DNA from: Circinella umbellata
Lineage: Eukaryota > Mucoromycota > Mucoromycetes > Mucorales > Lichtheimiaceae
Assembly: GCA_025093555.1 (NCBI GenBank)
Contig: JAIWNF010000042.1
Span: 310,001-374,000, forward strand
Length of the DNA stretch: 64,000 nucleotides
Reading direction: 5' to 3'
Positions 10,552 to 22,918 of the stretch are shown in pieces. The position numbers were made by a program, and so were the translations under genes. How positions within the stretch are numbered: position 1 is the first letter of the stretch; every line of letters begins with the position of its first letter. The notes beneath the pieces are model-generated. The model was not told where the DNA came from. It saw only the letters and a program-made list of their open reading frames with translations, and made no database searches.

Positions 10552-13322
10552 ATGAAGGTAGTGATTGCTGAAGATTTTATATATCTACGTATTTGTTACC
10601 ATAACAATTGCTATTATGTATGAGAATTAATAACGTTTTTATGATATTATGATTTATAGCTAATCACGACAAGTATTTCCGCTGCAGCAGCCATGGTGAT
10701 GATGGCTTCTTCATTCGTGCAAAATGTGCATGCACTTTCATTGACCATAAGAAATGATATTCCTGGTAATGCGACATCCCCTATCCAATACGGGTAAGTT
10801 GACATATATTGTTTGTTGTGAATAATAGGTTTTTTATTGCATTTTATACACATTCTATATCATAATGTTATCTAAAAAAAACCCATACATAGTATGATGT
10901 ATGAAGATATTAATCGATGCGGCGATTCTGGTAAATATAACCATCATACTTATGAAAATAAAAACAGCCGTTTTCCTTATTTGTTTTATTACTGACAACA
11001 TATAATTTGTAAAATTAGGAATTTATGGCCATATGCTCCGTAATTGGAACTTCCAGGCTAGCGATGCTGGTGAGAAACCCACCACTGAATTTTGGAGTGC
11101 TATAGGTGATGGTAGTTCTATAGAATTGGATACCAAGAATGGTCTCAATGGTGCGAATACCAATTCGCTTCGTCTTGATGTTGCTGCTTCTACCACGGGA
11201 AAAGCCGGTGTTTCCAACGAAGGGTGGTGGGGTCTTCGTGTTCAACCTGGAGAAAAATATCAAGCTTCATTCTTTGCCAAATCCACAGGATACACAGGCC
11301 CATTGAATGTGACACTTGAAACCTCAGATGGTACTGTCCTGGCTTCAGCCGCTACTTCAGAATCTTTAACCGATGAATTTCAAAAGTTTGAAGTTTTCCT
11401 TGAGTCTACTGCTTCCGATGTATCAATTGACAATCTGTTTGTCGTCTCAGTAGATTCAGCGGAGGCTGCCGGTTCTTCAATCTACTTTCAAGTTTTCTCG
11501 TTATTTGGTGAAACATTTGAAGGCCGTGAGAATGGGCTACGAAAAGACTTGGCTGAATCCATGCAAGGTTTGAATCCCTCTTTCTTTAGGTAACTTGTCT
11601 TATTTAAAAATAGGTGATAATACAAACATTTTAACGATACTAATATAATAAAATATTCTAGATTTCCTGGAGGAAATAATCTCGAAGGTCAAACCATTGA
11701 TACTCGCTGGAAATGGAATGAAACCATTGGTCCATTGGAAGATCGTTTGGGACGGATGGGTGATTGGAGGTAAAGTGTAGTAAAAGCAATATGCCTATTA
11801 TTTAAGTGTTAGTTACAGTATTAACATATCTTCTTGGATTACTGTATTATCTGTAGCTATTGGAATACAAACGGTCAAGGTCTTCTGGATTACATGTACT
11901 TAGTAAGTTTACAATATTTGTTCCAGTCTCACAGAAAAAAGTATAAAATAGTAATAATAAAGATTATGTTGTTATATATAATCAATATATATTTCTACTT
12001 TTAGTGTGAAGACTTTAAAATTGAACCAATTTTGGACGTTTATGCCGGATATTCATTAACCGGTGTTAGTGTGCCTGAAGGTGACTTGAAGCCATATATA
12101 CAGGAAGTCTTGAATGAACTCGAATACTTGACAGGTCCAGCTGATTCCACATTTGGTTCCTTGCGTGTTGCAGACGGTCGCGAAAAGCCATTCAATATTA
12201 ACTACATTGAAATCGGAAACGAAGATTGGTTTAGTGACACCTACGAATATCGCTACAAGGCGTTCTATGATGCAATTACAGCAGCATACCCCAAAGCAAA
12301 GATTATATCGACAGCAGATCAAAAGTCCAGGTATTATAGTTGTTTATTTATAAAGAATATGATATTATTGAGAAGAAAAGAAAAAAAAATTCAATAGCTT
12401 TCGATTTTTAATTTGATAACATTATTTATGACATACGTATTTTTATAGACCATGGGATATTTTTGACGATCATTACTATTCTAATGTTACTGAAATGGAA
12501 AGTTTATTTTCTAAATATGATAACTATGTCAGAAATAATACTGCTATTTTTATTGGTGAATATGGCACTCATGTTAATGGATGCTGCAATGGATCTCCTG
12601 CAAGTTTAGAAGCAGGTCTTGGTGATGCTATTTTCCTTACCGGTATGGAACGTAATGCAGATCTTGTCCATATGATTGCTTATGCACCAATGTTCAAGCG
12701 TGAGGGTCAGGAACAATGGAATCCAGGTATACTACGGTTTTGTTTTGTTTTTTTACTATCTCGTTATACTTTTTATCTTACGCCATTATTAAAAGATACA
12801 ATTATTAAATACGCCTTTGTATGTTTAACATAATTTACTATTAGATTTGATCCATTTCGATACCGAAACTGTTTGGCATACTCCTGGCTACTACGTTTTA
12901 TCCGAATGGAGCAAGAACCGTGAGTTTTCCTGCATTAAAATATATAAAAATAAATTTATATATTAATATTTTATCATTGTTTTTTAGGTGCTGATACAAT
13001 TCTTCAAGTCGACCACACTGATGGTGAATTTGGGCCCTTGTACTGGGTTGTTGGATCTAACAAAGAAACTAAACAAGTATTTATCAAAGTGGCTAATATT
13101 GGTGATTCTGAACAAACTGTTACCATTAATCTCAAGAGTTTGGCAGTACATACGGAAGGTATTGCGCGTGTCATTACTGGAGACAGCTTGGATTTGGAAA
13201 ACTCAAAGGATAAGATTAATGTCAAACCAGAAGAGTCCACCTTCAATTTGAATAGTGCCAGTGATTTTGAGTATACATTTTCCGCTTATTCGGCGACTGT
13301 GTTGGTTCTTCATATTCAATAA
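10552..13322 (+). CDS. Secreted alpha-L-arabinofuranosidase, GH51
   Basis: Ten coding exons: 10552-10557, 10660-10793, 10893-10930, 11019-11589, 11662-11769, 11857-11902, 12005-12330, 12449-12726, 12845-12919 and 12988-13322. They give 638 residues, a normal GH51 length. The first exon encodes only Met-Lys. Joined to exon 2 it gives a classic signal peptide ([20 protein letters not shown], continuing to VHA), so I prefer this start to the internal ATG at 10,693. The GH51 signature [16 protein letters not shown] follows. The proposed acid/base is Glu374 in EIGNEDW, and the nucleophile is about Glu447 in FIGEYGTH. The C-terminal beta domain ends at VLVLHIQ. The enzyme releases arabinose from arabinoxylan and arabinan outside the cell. 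It is isolated between repeats and not clustered with other CAZymes. Family certain; substrate preference inferred. Confidence 0.93.
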
Positions 13323-14767
13323 ATTACGCAGAAATAATAATTTACTACACATAAGAATTCAACCGACAGTATCTCCCAACCCACTTACTCCATCTAACTA
13401 TATAATTATGCTTTCTCTTCGTCTTATTGTATAACATAGTAACAAAATAATATATATAAAAGCAATAACCAATGTAATACTCTTTAATTTTCTTGTCTGA
13501 GTGTATCATGAGCTACTATGTTGTAAATGTCGGATAGACTATCGCAATATATTCGAAGCTTTCATTTTTTTTTTATATTCCTGAATCCAATGCCTATTAT
13601 TATTTTCTCTTTCACTGCCCCAGAAATTATTTATCCGTCCGATTATACCGTGTAAAAAAAAGATAAAGTTTTTCCGTAATTACAACTTTAGTATTACTGT
13701 TACGCCGACCATATCAATAAACATCACTGAATAACTGAAATCACAAACCCTCACTTCCCCAATCGGGCACAAGTTTGAATAGCAATGGTGCTAACTACTC
13801 GAGCATCTTTGAGGGGTTTCCATATGGCATTGGAAACCCAGTCTTCTCAAGCTGCGCTTTGCTATATGTGGAATAGCTAACACGGATATATAATACAAGT
13901 GCATTAATTGCTTTATAATCGATCAAGAAAAATTTTTATAACCATGATATATTTCTTATTGAGTGTAAATAGCACGTCATCATTCAGCTGGAAATATGCA
14001 TTTCAAACAGTAGGACGAATAAGGTATATTGGGCAAATAATCTGAGTATTCTCCAATGGTAAGATGTGGTGTTAAAGTAGGAAATGTAAAAATCTGAACA
14101 GATGCGAAAGAAACCACCTGGTTTTTTAACCTTCAGTACCATGAAGTTTTAATTATAAAAGAATAGAAGGTATAAGTTGTTAAAACTGACGTGATTGTGA
14201 GAAGATTCAGGTAAAGAAAATAGGAGCTATAAGATAGCAAATCAAGTACAATACTATCCCCATGAATTATAGGTAGTGTCCTCTAAATTGATTGAGAGTT
14301 AAGCGTGAGTGATCTCAAGATTCGCGAAGCTGATTACAACGTTTCTCTATAATCACGGAAAGCCAAGTAATTAAATATAACTGTTTGAATTCAAAGTGAC
14401 AATGATGCCAAACGGTTGATATTATCATAATTGTAGCATATTTTGAAGTCCATGGTCATAGTCAATATATAGGAGCAAACAAATAGAGAGGGAAATGTTG
14501 GTTAGAAGAAGCGTACACTTGATTCCAAACATAAAAAATGAAATCCACAATTATTTCCACCAAGTGCGACAAGATTTTTTTTTCGTCTATATCAACTTTT
14601 TTTTTACTACAGCATAAATTAATAGTAACGAGTAAAAGTATCTTTTATCAAGTCAACCTCATTACCAAATTTTTTCTCCAATATATTTATGCTAGTCAAA
14701 ACTATCAATTATATAAAAATAGAGTGTCGAAACCACGATGAAACAATATTATTGATTACGCAATTTA
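13323..14767. other. Intergenic between convergent genes
   Basis: 3' flanks of the GH51 gene (+) and the F-box gene (-). A 67-codon frame at 14,538-14,741 has no support. A strong hairpin near 13,800 is listed separately. Confidence 0.55.
13801..13857. other. Long imperfect hairpin
   Basis: A perfect 9-bp stem, GGGTTTCCA (13,814-13,822) with TGGAAACCC (13,831-13,839), encloses an 8-nt loop. Outside it GAGCATCTTTGAG pairs imperfectly with CTCAAGCTGCGC, extending the fold to about 57 nt. It could be a terminator, a small-RNA precursor or a repeat remnant. Nothing decides between these. Confidence 0.5.
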
Positions 14768-17335
14768 TTAATGATAATTAATAGCTGAAATTTGCCCACA
14801 GACACCACAGCGTAAATCACCTAATTCCTCTTCATCATAATATTGTTGTATGGCGTATTTTGCATATGGATCCTCTTTATCATTTGCTGCTGTTATTATC
14901 TTACTATGTGTCTGATGTTGGCTATATATTGTTTCAGTGGCACCCGGTTTTGAACCTTTCATATAACTATTTTCCCGAATCTTGATTTTCACATTAAAGG
15001 GATAAGATGCTTGATCTAGCAATCGAACGAGTTGGGATTTGCTTATATCACCAAACGGGTCTTGGATGAAAAGTTCTTTTACGGTTATCGATAAATCTGC
15101 TAATACTTTAATCACCTTATCATCAATTTCCCCACTCACATCTGTTTTAAGGACGCGTACTTGCGAACCCTTTAATCTGTTTAATATTCGAACCAGTTGA
15201 TCATTTGTAATTTCGCCAAAACCAATATTAAGTTCATGAATATTAGAGCGAGCTGATACCATACTAGCCAATTCTTTCATAAAGGGATAATAAGATACAT
15301 TAATATCTCCCGCATAAAAACTAAATTTGGTCATGGATCGTGCACCATTAAAAAGCGCTTCCATTCCCCGATTTGATATGACACTCTCGTAATCCGGAAA
15401 TTGTCCTCGTTGGTCATTCGGTCCATAACAAAATAAGTCCACATGCTCGGCAGATATAGTAAGAGAATCCAAATTTCGTAAAGTAGCCAGTGCATTAAGG
15501 ACTCGATCATGCCATATACCACAACCTCGCCAAATATTCACCATTTCTAACGATGGACAACTCAATATAAGCTTGGCAAGTTGTCGAGAGCCGAAATGTT
15601 GTACTTGAAAATCGGGGATGTCGATGAGGAGTTGCCGTAGATGAGGCATCCCGAATTGAACAAGTAATGATAGTGATCGACAGTTCGCAACGGATGCTTC
15701 TCGAAGGCCAATTTTTAAATAATCCAGCGTGTCACGACTGTTTGTAAACAAAGTTTTTAGGGCTTGATCATTTGCTTCATGATCAGTTTCTGTGCCATGA
15801 TAAAGAATACTAAAGTCAAGCATTTTTAAACCCTTTGTCGAAGAAGTCGATGCTGGTTGCCCGATGGGTGGATGAGCGGTATACGTAGTTAAATGACTGT
15901 AGTTAGGTAAGTTTTGCGTTTTGTAAGATAACATGTTGAGCGCTGGACAATGTGTTGTAATAATATTCAGAGTTTCTGCGTATTGTCGCATTTTGTTGGC
16001 ATCGAGCAAAAGATTTGTTAACGAAGGTGTGTTTCGTAATAATTGAGCGAAAGAATGAGTTGTCATATCACAAAGTAATTCGAGGGTAGTAAGACAAAGG
16101 TTGGAGGGTGGTAATTTATACGGTATACGAAGTATGGATGGTGCTGGTTTATTCATTTGACTTGTAACAGAAACGAGACCTGAGCATACTTGCGCCGCAT
16201 CGATTAATGCCTCCTCGTGGTAACCATTATCGATGTTGTTGATAAGTTTTAGATATTTTACTGATCTTGAATTGAGTTTCAGTACGTCACATAATTGTTG
16301 CTTGTTGGGATTAACAAATTCTATATACAAAATACAATATTAATAAACTTTACACGAAGAAAAAAGTAACATAATTACCAGCGGCAGTTTCTAATTGAAA
16401 GATAGAAGACACATACCAAATTTTGGAATACTGTTCCAATTGCGTTCAAATATGGTTGAAAATATCATTTTAGACCAATATTCAGCATTGCACTGTTTAT
16501 TATAATCCTCATCGTTCGTCAGCATTTCCACATCATTGTAACTATTTTGTGCAACCCGTTGGGTAGCATTGCTTTTATTTTCCAAATATAGTTTAACCTT
16601 CCCAACTCTGTCCGGTACGACGGAACGTAACGATCGCTGGATGGATGTTAGTTGGGTGGAAAATATAGGATCCATAGGATCTATGATTCGCCACATATCA
16701 GAATATTGACCAAGAATAAAATTGTACCAGAAGCGACACGTCAATGCTAATTGTCCCCGTTCTGATAACGATAAAAATGATACAATACGATAAACGACTT
16801 CGCGCGGCAAATATTGAATTAACCATCTGTTTCGTTTTTCGATTTCTGCTGTTACTTGATGATGCCGTTGAACAAGTTCGAGATGATGCGTAGATGTTAA
16901 TGGTATTATTTCTAGGGCTTGCTTATATTTTGATGCTGCTTCTTTTAATTGATTCTTATGAATTAGTACATTTGATGTAGTAACATAAGCGTCACGAACG
17001 CTGGAAATATTACCACTATCATTGGTTATATTGGTAATATTTATATTATTGATTGCCCGTTGGCCGTCAAGAAAAGCAAGATCATATTTATTTTTCATTT
17101 CGAATGCTGCTGCACGATGCATTAACACCATTGACAAGTTCGAAGTCAACGATTCAATTGTTCGTGTATAAGATTCGATAGCTTTGTTATAGTTATGTGC
17201 TGCATATGCTTCTTTTCCATTTTCAAATGATTCTATGGCGATTGAACAATCTCGGAATTGTGTTTGTGTTAGTGTTTTATAGGCATCGCCATGAGAAATG
17301 AATGAGTTAATTTTAGAAATGGGTTCTGCCGTCAT
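14768..17335 (-). CDS. TPR / F-box / leucine-rich-repeat protein (SCF adaptor type)
   Basis: Two exons, 17335-16417 and 16320-14768 (donor GTATGT, acceptor ATATAG; the join gives IPKFEFVNPNKQ), 823 residues. The N-terminus has about three TPR-like helical pairs (residues about 34-150, e.g. SFENGKEAYAAHNYNKAIES). An F-box follows at about 172-210 (WLIQYLPREVVYRIVSFLSL). The rest is a long LRR array with recurring LxxLxL turns. The tail has one CxxC (RCGVCGQ). TPR-F-box-LRR order is that of Pof3/Dia2-like substrate receptors, which recruit targets to Skp1-Cul1 ligase, but such proteins are expanded in Mucorales and orthology is not claimed. I chose the Met at 17,335 because the eleven codons upstream are hydrophobic and not TPR-like. 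Confidence 0.78.
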
Positions 17336-17368
17336 CAATAAAGGAATAATGTAATATGTAAGTACCAA

Positions 17369-20300
17369 GTTTCACAATAAAAAAAAAGTAACAAGGGACC
17401 CTTCAAATTATTATTTTTTCTAGAAATCTGAGTTCATTGAAGGAAAACTTCTATAAATAACTTTTTTTTTTTTAATTCTTGACTGTAGTGGTCCGTGCGT
17501 TTATCCTTCCATAGTATTTACTTACTATAAGTATATCTATAAAGTGATGCTTATAATATTTATATTTATATGTACATTTAATAAGATTATCAACTTCATT
17601 CATACCTATGGTCCATGATTTTATAAGAATCCAGAATCAGATAAATGTATAATTAGTGTCAAAGATTCGTTTGCTTTAACAAACTATATATAATAATAGC
17701 CCCCATTCTGTATTCAAGAAAGACATTCCAACATTTTGTTTTGAATCTTAAAAATATAATTTATCTTTTGTAGATGATACATATGTAAAAAAAAAAGGAA
17801 GAATAGGAAAAAAAAGCCTAACTGTAGTAAGCAATGTGACTCTAACTATGCTGGGCATCTTTTAACTTCGCCAGATAAATTTCTCCGTGTAACTTACTCT
17901 TACATTGTTCTGTTTGCTTTCAGATAATAGCTAATTTAATTTTTTATTGTTCCATAAAAAGTAAATTACGGTTTTCATAGTATTAAATACCTTTTATAAC
18001 AATGGACGTGTATATTGATATCTACTGTTATTTCTAGCCGCCCTTCAACTTATGCGTCATTATAAAAGCTTTAGCTCATTAGTAATTTTCCAGAAAAACA
18101 TTTGTTACCTTCAAAAATCCATACGCATACAATCTCCACATGGACAAACTATCAGGCAGCTATGGAAATATAAATCTTCGACCCATATCAATTTACGAGT
18201 GTTGATTTAAATCTACAAATGTTGGACAAACGTCTCTATTCTACGTAATACATAAAGCATTAGTAAGCTATTCTATTTATTTGAATGACTCACTACATTT
18301 AGAATACTCGTATACTATTTCTATCTTTCTTTTTTCAGTTTTAGTTTCACGTACAAAGGATTCTATTCAAATTTTTGATGAATGTTCAACATAGTTAAAC
18401 TTTATAGTCTTTTAGATAGATGCCATTTTGACTACGGCCATTTACGTCTTTTAGCATTTAATGAGTGATACAATTTTTATGACAATTCCTTTTCTCCTTT
18501 CTTTACGTAATTGGACACACTGTATATTTTCGCTACTTTCTTTTTTTATAGCACTTGTAAATTTTTATAATTTTTACTGTGACTTTTATACAGATACACA
18601 GGACCAAATTCAAATTCTCAAATCGACACCTATGTTTGAACTGAACACCCACATCATTTATCCTTCATTGCCATTAAACTCTCGTTGGATTATGTATTTG
18701 ATGCAATAAAGCGTTAATTTATTTTACAAGCAATTCAATAATAATAGGAAACCGGAATAACTAAAGACTAACGAGTTGGATATATGGAGAAGTAGTAGTT
18801 ATAATTGTGAAACCGGTTTGAAGAGAGAGACCATACGTATCCAAAAACATTACGTATTACTTCTTAAACTAAACAAATTTCGAGAATATAAAGAAGAGAA
18901 AACGTCTTATGGACTGAAAGTATAGTATAATATGTATTTTTCAAACATTTTTCGCTGTGTACATAATATCTTCCATTATGGAATGTGATAACACATATTT
19001 TATAGTACCATTATTTGAAGAGACTATTATACAATATAATGGACTTGGAGTTTGAGTACGTATATGCATAATTTTTGACAATTTAGATGATGTACGTTAT
19101 ATTTTAGATAGCTCAAAGAGTTAAAAAAAAACAGGCCGAAACCTCTTCCAACTATGATGGATAAAATAATACTAATACTATGCGATACGATACGATACGA
19201 TACGATTGTAATAATTACTCGCAATCCGCTCACGACTGCATATAAACCTATATAAAAGCAATATACTCAACGTGAAAAGGGACAGTGTTCAAGATATGTT
19301 ATTAGTTATCTACAGATGAGCACCCACCTAGAACCCACATCTAGAAGAACAGACACTGAGAGAGAGCAATAAATGCTACCAACAATATAATGATAAGATG
19401 TGGTTTTTTTTCTGCTTTGAAAAAATTTGATATACAGCAGAAACAAAAATTACTTTAGCCAAACAAAACTTCAAAGACGCAACAGCCGTCGTTAAAATAC
19501 AACAAAAGAGTTTCATAACTGTAACAGATATCACTCATATACAATAACAAATCCAACAAACAAGTGACAATACGTTTTCATCTGGTAATGCACTGTTTCA
19601 ATTTGTAAACGAGTGTGCACATCTAAAAGTACTAATAGATGATGGTATGAAAAATATACCTTATTCAATCTCAAGCAACCTGATAAATTCCAGCTGCCCT
19701 TACCGTCGTTGACGTGGTGATGAGAGTTGTCATTACCACACCCATATCTAATACAACAATGGTGAACGAGATGGTCCGTGATACTAAGTCAAATAAAATG
19801 GAAATTGTAAATAATACACTTTCGCTAATCGTTGTCAACAAAAAAAATAGCAGGGTGTATATTCCATCATGGTGCCTGTCAGCATTTCTCTTGTTCTATA
19901 GGCGAAAAGAAAATTCTATTATGGTAACAAACATCGTGTAAAACAACCGATGGTGATGATGACAAAAACAAAAATAAATGCTCTACTAGTGGTGAAAAGC
20001 TGCTGTTACATAAAAAAAATGGAAGGATTGGGATGCAATGGATCAATATTTTTGGTGGTTGATGTAAGAACACCAATTTGACACGATTTTCATGAATGAT
20101 TATTTTCAATATATTATTTTAAAATTGTTTAAAAAGGTGTAGGATTGACAGAAAAGTCCTGAACATGAATTCGATCGATGACATTCCAACAAAGATAAAT
20201 CAAATTTTTGGTTATACCATTATGGTATTCGTATCAATTTAAAATGTGTTGCTTGAAGAGTATGACGAGTAGATCATACCACGATTAGGAAACGTATATT

Positions 20301-20730
20301 CTTGAGCAAAAAAACGTTTCATTTTTTCTACTCAAAACGAAGCTATCATCACAGAAACAAAGTCATTGTAAATGATTTACTCCATAATTGTTGACGTTGC
20401 TAATATATTTGAAAGGATCCGATTTCCCTTTCGATAACCCTATGTAAATAACCCCTCCTCCCATGTCATTTCAAATATTCTATCAATAGTTGCATATAAA
20501 TGTATATTCGTTTTTGATCACACGTTTGTGAAAAATAATGGATTTGTTTTTCCAAAGTATAGAATGATGTTTCATTTGTTGTGTAAAAAAATGTTGTTGA
20601 ATAATTGACTAGGAAAAAGAAGAAAGTGATGTGGTCTACTTTTGGATATCCGTATATATTGGAGAGACTGTATATATGTGTATGTATGTAGGTGGGTGGG
20701 TGAAGTTGTATTATCCTGTTTTAATATAAT
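17369..20730. other. Large gene-poor interval
   Basis: 3.4 kb without a convincing gene. ORFs at 18,461-18,709, 19,714-19,941 and 19,879-20,109 lack domains and codon bias. A pentamer microsatellite (GATAC)n lies at 19,182-19,205. The right end is the 3' flank of prefoldin. Confidence 0.55.
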
Positions 20731-21698
20731 TTATTTGGCGGTAGCAGCTTGTTGTTGTTGTTGCTGGAACTTGTCTTGCATCACATTGACAATGGCTATA
20801 CAAATATAAATATATCGATTCACATATGATTAATTGACTATATTTCGATCTCTTCATTCCATAACTCAAAATAACAATGATAAAAGTGTACCTCGAAGAC
20901 TGCTTTGTTTTCCATTAATAGTTTCTTGAAGTTTTTCCAAATTTTGCTTGACGTATTCTTCCTTGCTTTTATAGAACTTTTGTGCACCTTCCAAAGTCTA
21001 ATACCCATCCAAATACATATTTAATACATAAAAATAATACATATTATTTCAAAAATTATTTGATAATTTTTACCTTTTCGACATAGTAACCGGTACCGAT
21101 ATCAACAATTACTTTTTCAACGTTGCTCAACTTTCCAGGAACATAGAGGTAATCATTTCCCACAAAAAAAAATCTATCAAGTTAAAGACTGATGATAATT
21201 TGGATAGATCTAATTTCAATTAGTATTTTTTCATTAAATAGACAAATAAGCAAAAATAAAATAAAAAAAAAGGATATAGATGATGTGAGTGGTACGAGAA
21301 TCGTTTTGTCTATAGTGTTAATAGTAAAACAGGATAAGTGTCAAAATAAATACTGATATGTTTTGTCCTCTATTATATAGTTATATAAATATCATACCAT
21401 CAGCCTTTTCTCCTTTGATAGATTCAACACTTTCTGCACAATCGAGAAATCGGGCTTGAGCACCTTTAAGTTTACCATACGATTGTGTAAGATGCGAAAG
21501 TTCCTAATAAAAAGACGCGTGCGTATATACGATTCAATATCAAATGTAATTGAATCGAGCATAATGATATTAATTATTTTAGATGAATAAAATAAAAATA
21601 CAACATACTTCTTCGAGTTGAACCTTGACTTGTTGTAATGAAGGAAGGTCAAGATCATTTAAATTGACTGTTTGTTGTTGTTGCTGTTGAGATGACAT
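20731..21698 (-). CDS. PFD5: Prefoldin subunit 5 (Gim5-like)
   Basis: Six exons: 21698-21609, 21503-21398, 21309-21278, 21148-21074, 20997-20892 and 20795-20731. Total 157 residues, the normal size for this alpha-type prefoldin subunit. The product joins actin/tubulin nascent chains to the CCT chaperonin in the cytosol. The N-terminal coiled coil ([20 protein letters not shown]) leads to the hallmark core [15 protein letters not shown] and [11 protein letters not shown], then the C-terminal coiled coil ([12 protein letters not shown]). The gene is Gln-rich at both ends. Exon 3 is only 32 nt and is reached by a GT-AG intron. The next intron (21277-21149) is an AT-AC intron (see the separate entry). 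Using it restores the conserved core exactly, whereas GT-AG alternatives break the frame. Confidence 0.95.
21149..21277 (-). other. U12-type (AT-AC) spliceosomal intron in PFD5
   Basis: 129-nt intron on the minus strand. The 5' end ATATCCTTTT matches the U12 donor consensus ATATCCTT. GTCTTTAACTTG near the 3' end matches the U12 branch consensus TTCCTTAAC well. The 3' end is GATTAC. The branch-to-acceptor distance is about 33 nt, longer than typical. Splicing here joins ...PLTSS to LYVPGKL, the prefoldin-5 core, in phase 0. Confidence 0.88.
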
Positions 21699-22164
21699 TT
21701 TTAGATGCAGGAACGAGAAAAAAAAAAACCTGGAGGAAATTCCTGTGGAAGGTTTCTGATTAAGGTGGTGGCTGAAATTAGATTTTTCTCAGACCGCTAA
21801 CTTTTAACCTCAACCTCCAACCATGTTGATACAGGTTCCATACCTCCAGATTTAATTATCAAAAGTATTACTAGCCTAATTCAAAAAGATAAACCCAACT
21901 CAATCTCATGATCACTTTTATGCATATATGATACTAATAAACAACTGTTATCTGTTTTCTTTGTGTATATGTATATATATTGAACAATCTCATCAATAAG
22001 ATTTTGTAAAAAAAAAATATATAAAAACATAGTCTAGTTGTGATTTCTATCTTCTAGTCTAAGTAATCAATGCTTTATATGGAAGAGCCCGTGTGTTAAG
22101 GTGTTGGAAAGATGGAGGAGAGAAAGAGATATCGACGAATTAAATGGAAACGCGAATAAATTGC
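21699..22164. other. Intergenic PFD5 promoter / COX5 3' flank
   Basis: 466 bp. No gene seen. AT-rich with a purine-rich run just upstream of the PFD5 start. Confidence 0.6.
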
Positions 22165-22918
22165 TTAGTTGCCAACGTAGCCAGTACCCTTGTAACCTTC
22201 GGAAGAGATACCAGTGATAGGGTTGGAGTTTTGGCTCTTGAGGTATTCGTTGGTAGCTTCTTGCCATTCCTTGGTGAAAGTTTCTGGCTTTTCAGAACCT
22301 ATTAAAAGAAGGAAAAAGAAGTAAACAAAAATTTTAAAGTTTTAGCATAAACTTTTTTTATAAACATAATATACTCCTTATTTCATTCCTAATTTAAAAA
22401 AAAACTTACCGTTCATACGGATGACGTAGAACAAAGCAGCAGAAGCAGCAATGGTAGCAACAACACCACCAAAGACCTTACCATTATGACCAGGCTTGGT
22501 AATGGGTTCACGGGGACCATGAGGACCGAAAGCAACATAGTCTATAATTAATTTAAAAAAGAGGAATCTCGAATTTAATTCGTGTCATTTTCATATGTCG
22601 CTCATGGTTTGTTGATAATATCGTTGTCCGTTGTCGTTGATTGTTGATTTCGTTTAAAATTTGGAATTGAGGGGCACCCGAGATGAATAAACAAATAAAT
22701 AAAAATTTAAACTTACAGGCAGCCTTCTTTTCTTCAGAGGTCAAAACCTTCCAGTCACCCTTTTGAGCTTCTTCGAGTTGCTTAGCAATAGAGTTTTGCT
22801 CAGAGGTGGAAAGAGTCTTCCAACGGGATTCCAAGTTTTGGACAGCAACGTTGGTGGAAGCATTGCGGCGACCAATGACGCGACCAACTTGAGTACGAGC
22901 AGCAGCAGCACGGAACAT
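22165..22918 (-). CDS. COX5: Cytochrome c oxidase subunit IV / Cox5, mitochondrial
   Basis: Three exons, 22918-22717, 22541-22410 and 22298-22165, 155 residues. The Arg/Ala-rich leader (MFRAAAARTQVGRVIGRRNA) is a mitochondrial targeting sequence. The matrix domain (residues about 28-70) contains LESRWKTLSTSEQ and QLEEAQKGDWKVLTSEEKKA. YYVAFGPHGPREPI follows. A single membrane span (VVATIAASAALFYVIR) and the intermembrane tail ending GYKGTGYVGN complete the subunit IV plan. It is a nuclear-encoded subunit of complex IV in the inner membrane. Codon use is strongly biased, as expected of a highly expressed gene. Two RFX-type sites lie about 290 bp upstream. Its 3' end is 467 bp from the PFD5 start, same strand. 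Confidence 0.94.

Noticed and set aside
18461..18709. 82-codon ORF
   Set aside because: No domain, biased AT-rich composition, no splice partner or conserved neighbour.
21149..21180. Prefoldin exon 4 starting at a GT-AG acceptor before the nine-T run, with a homopolymer sequencing error
   Set aside because: It needs an indel and loses the LVPLTSS segment. The AT-AC intron with an extra 32-nt exon explains every base without error.
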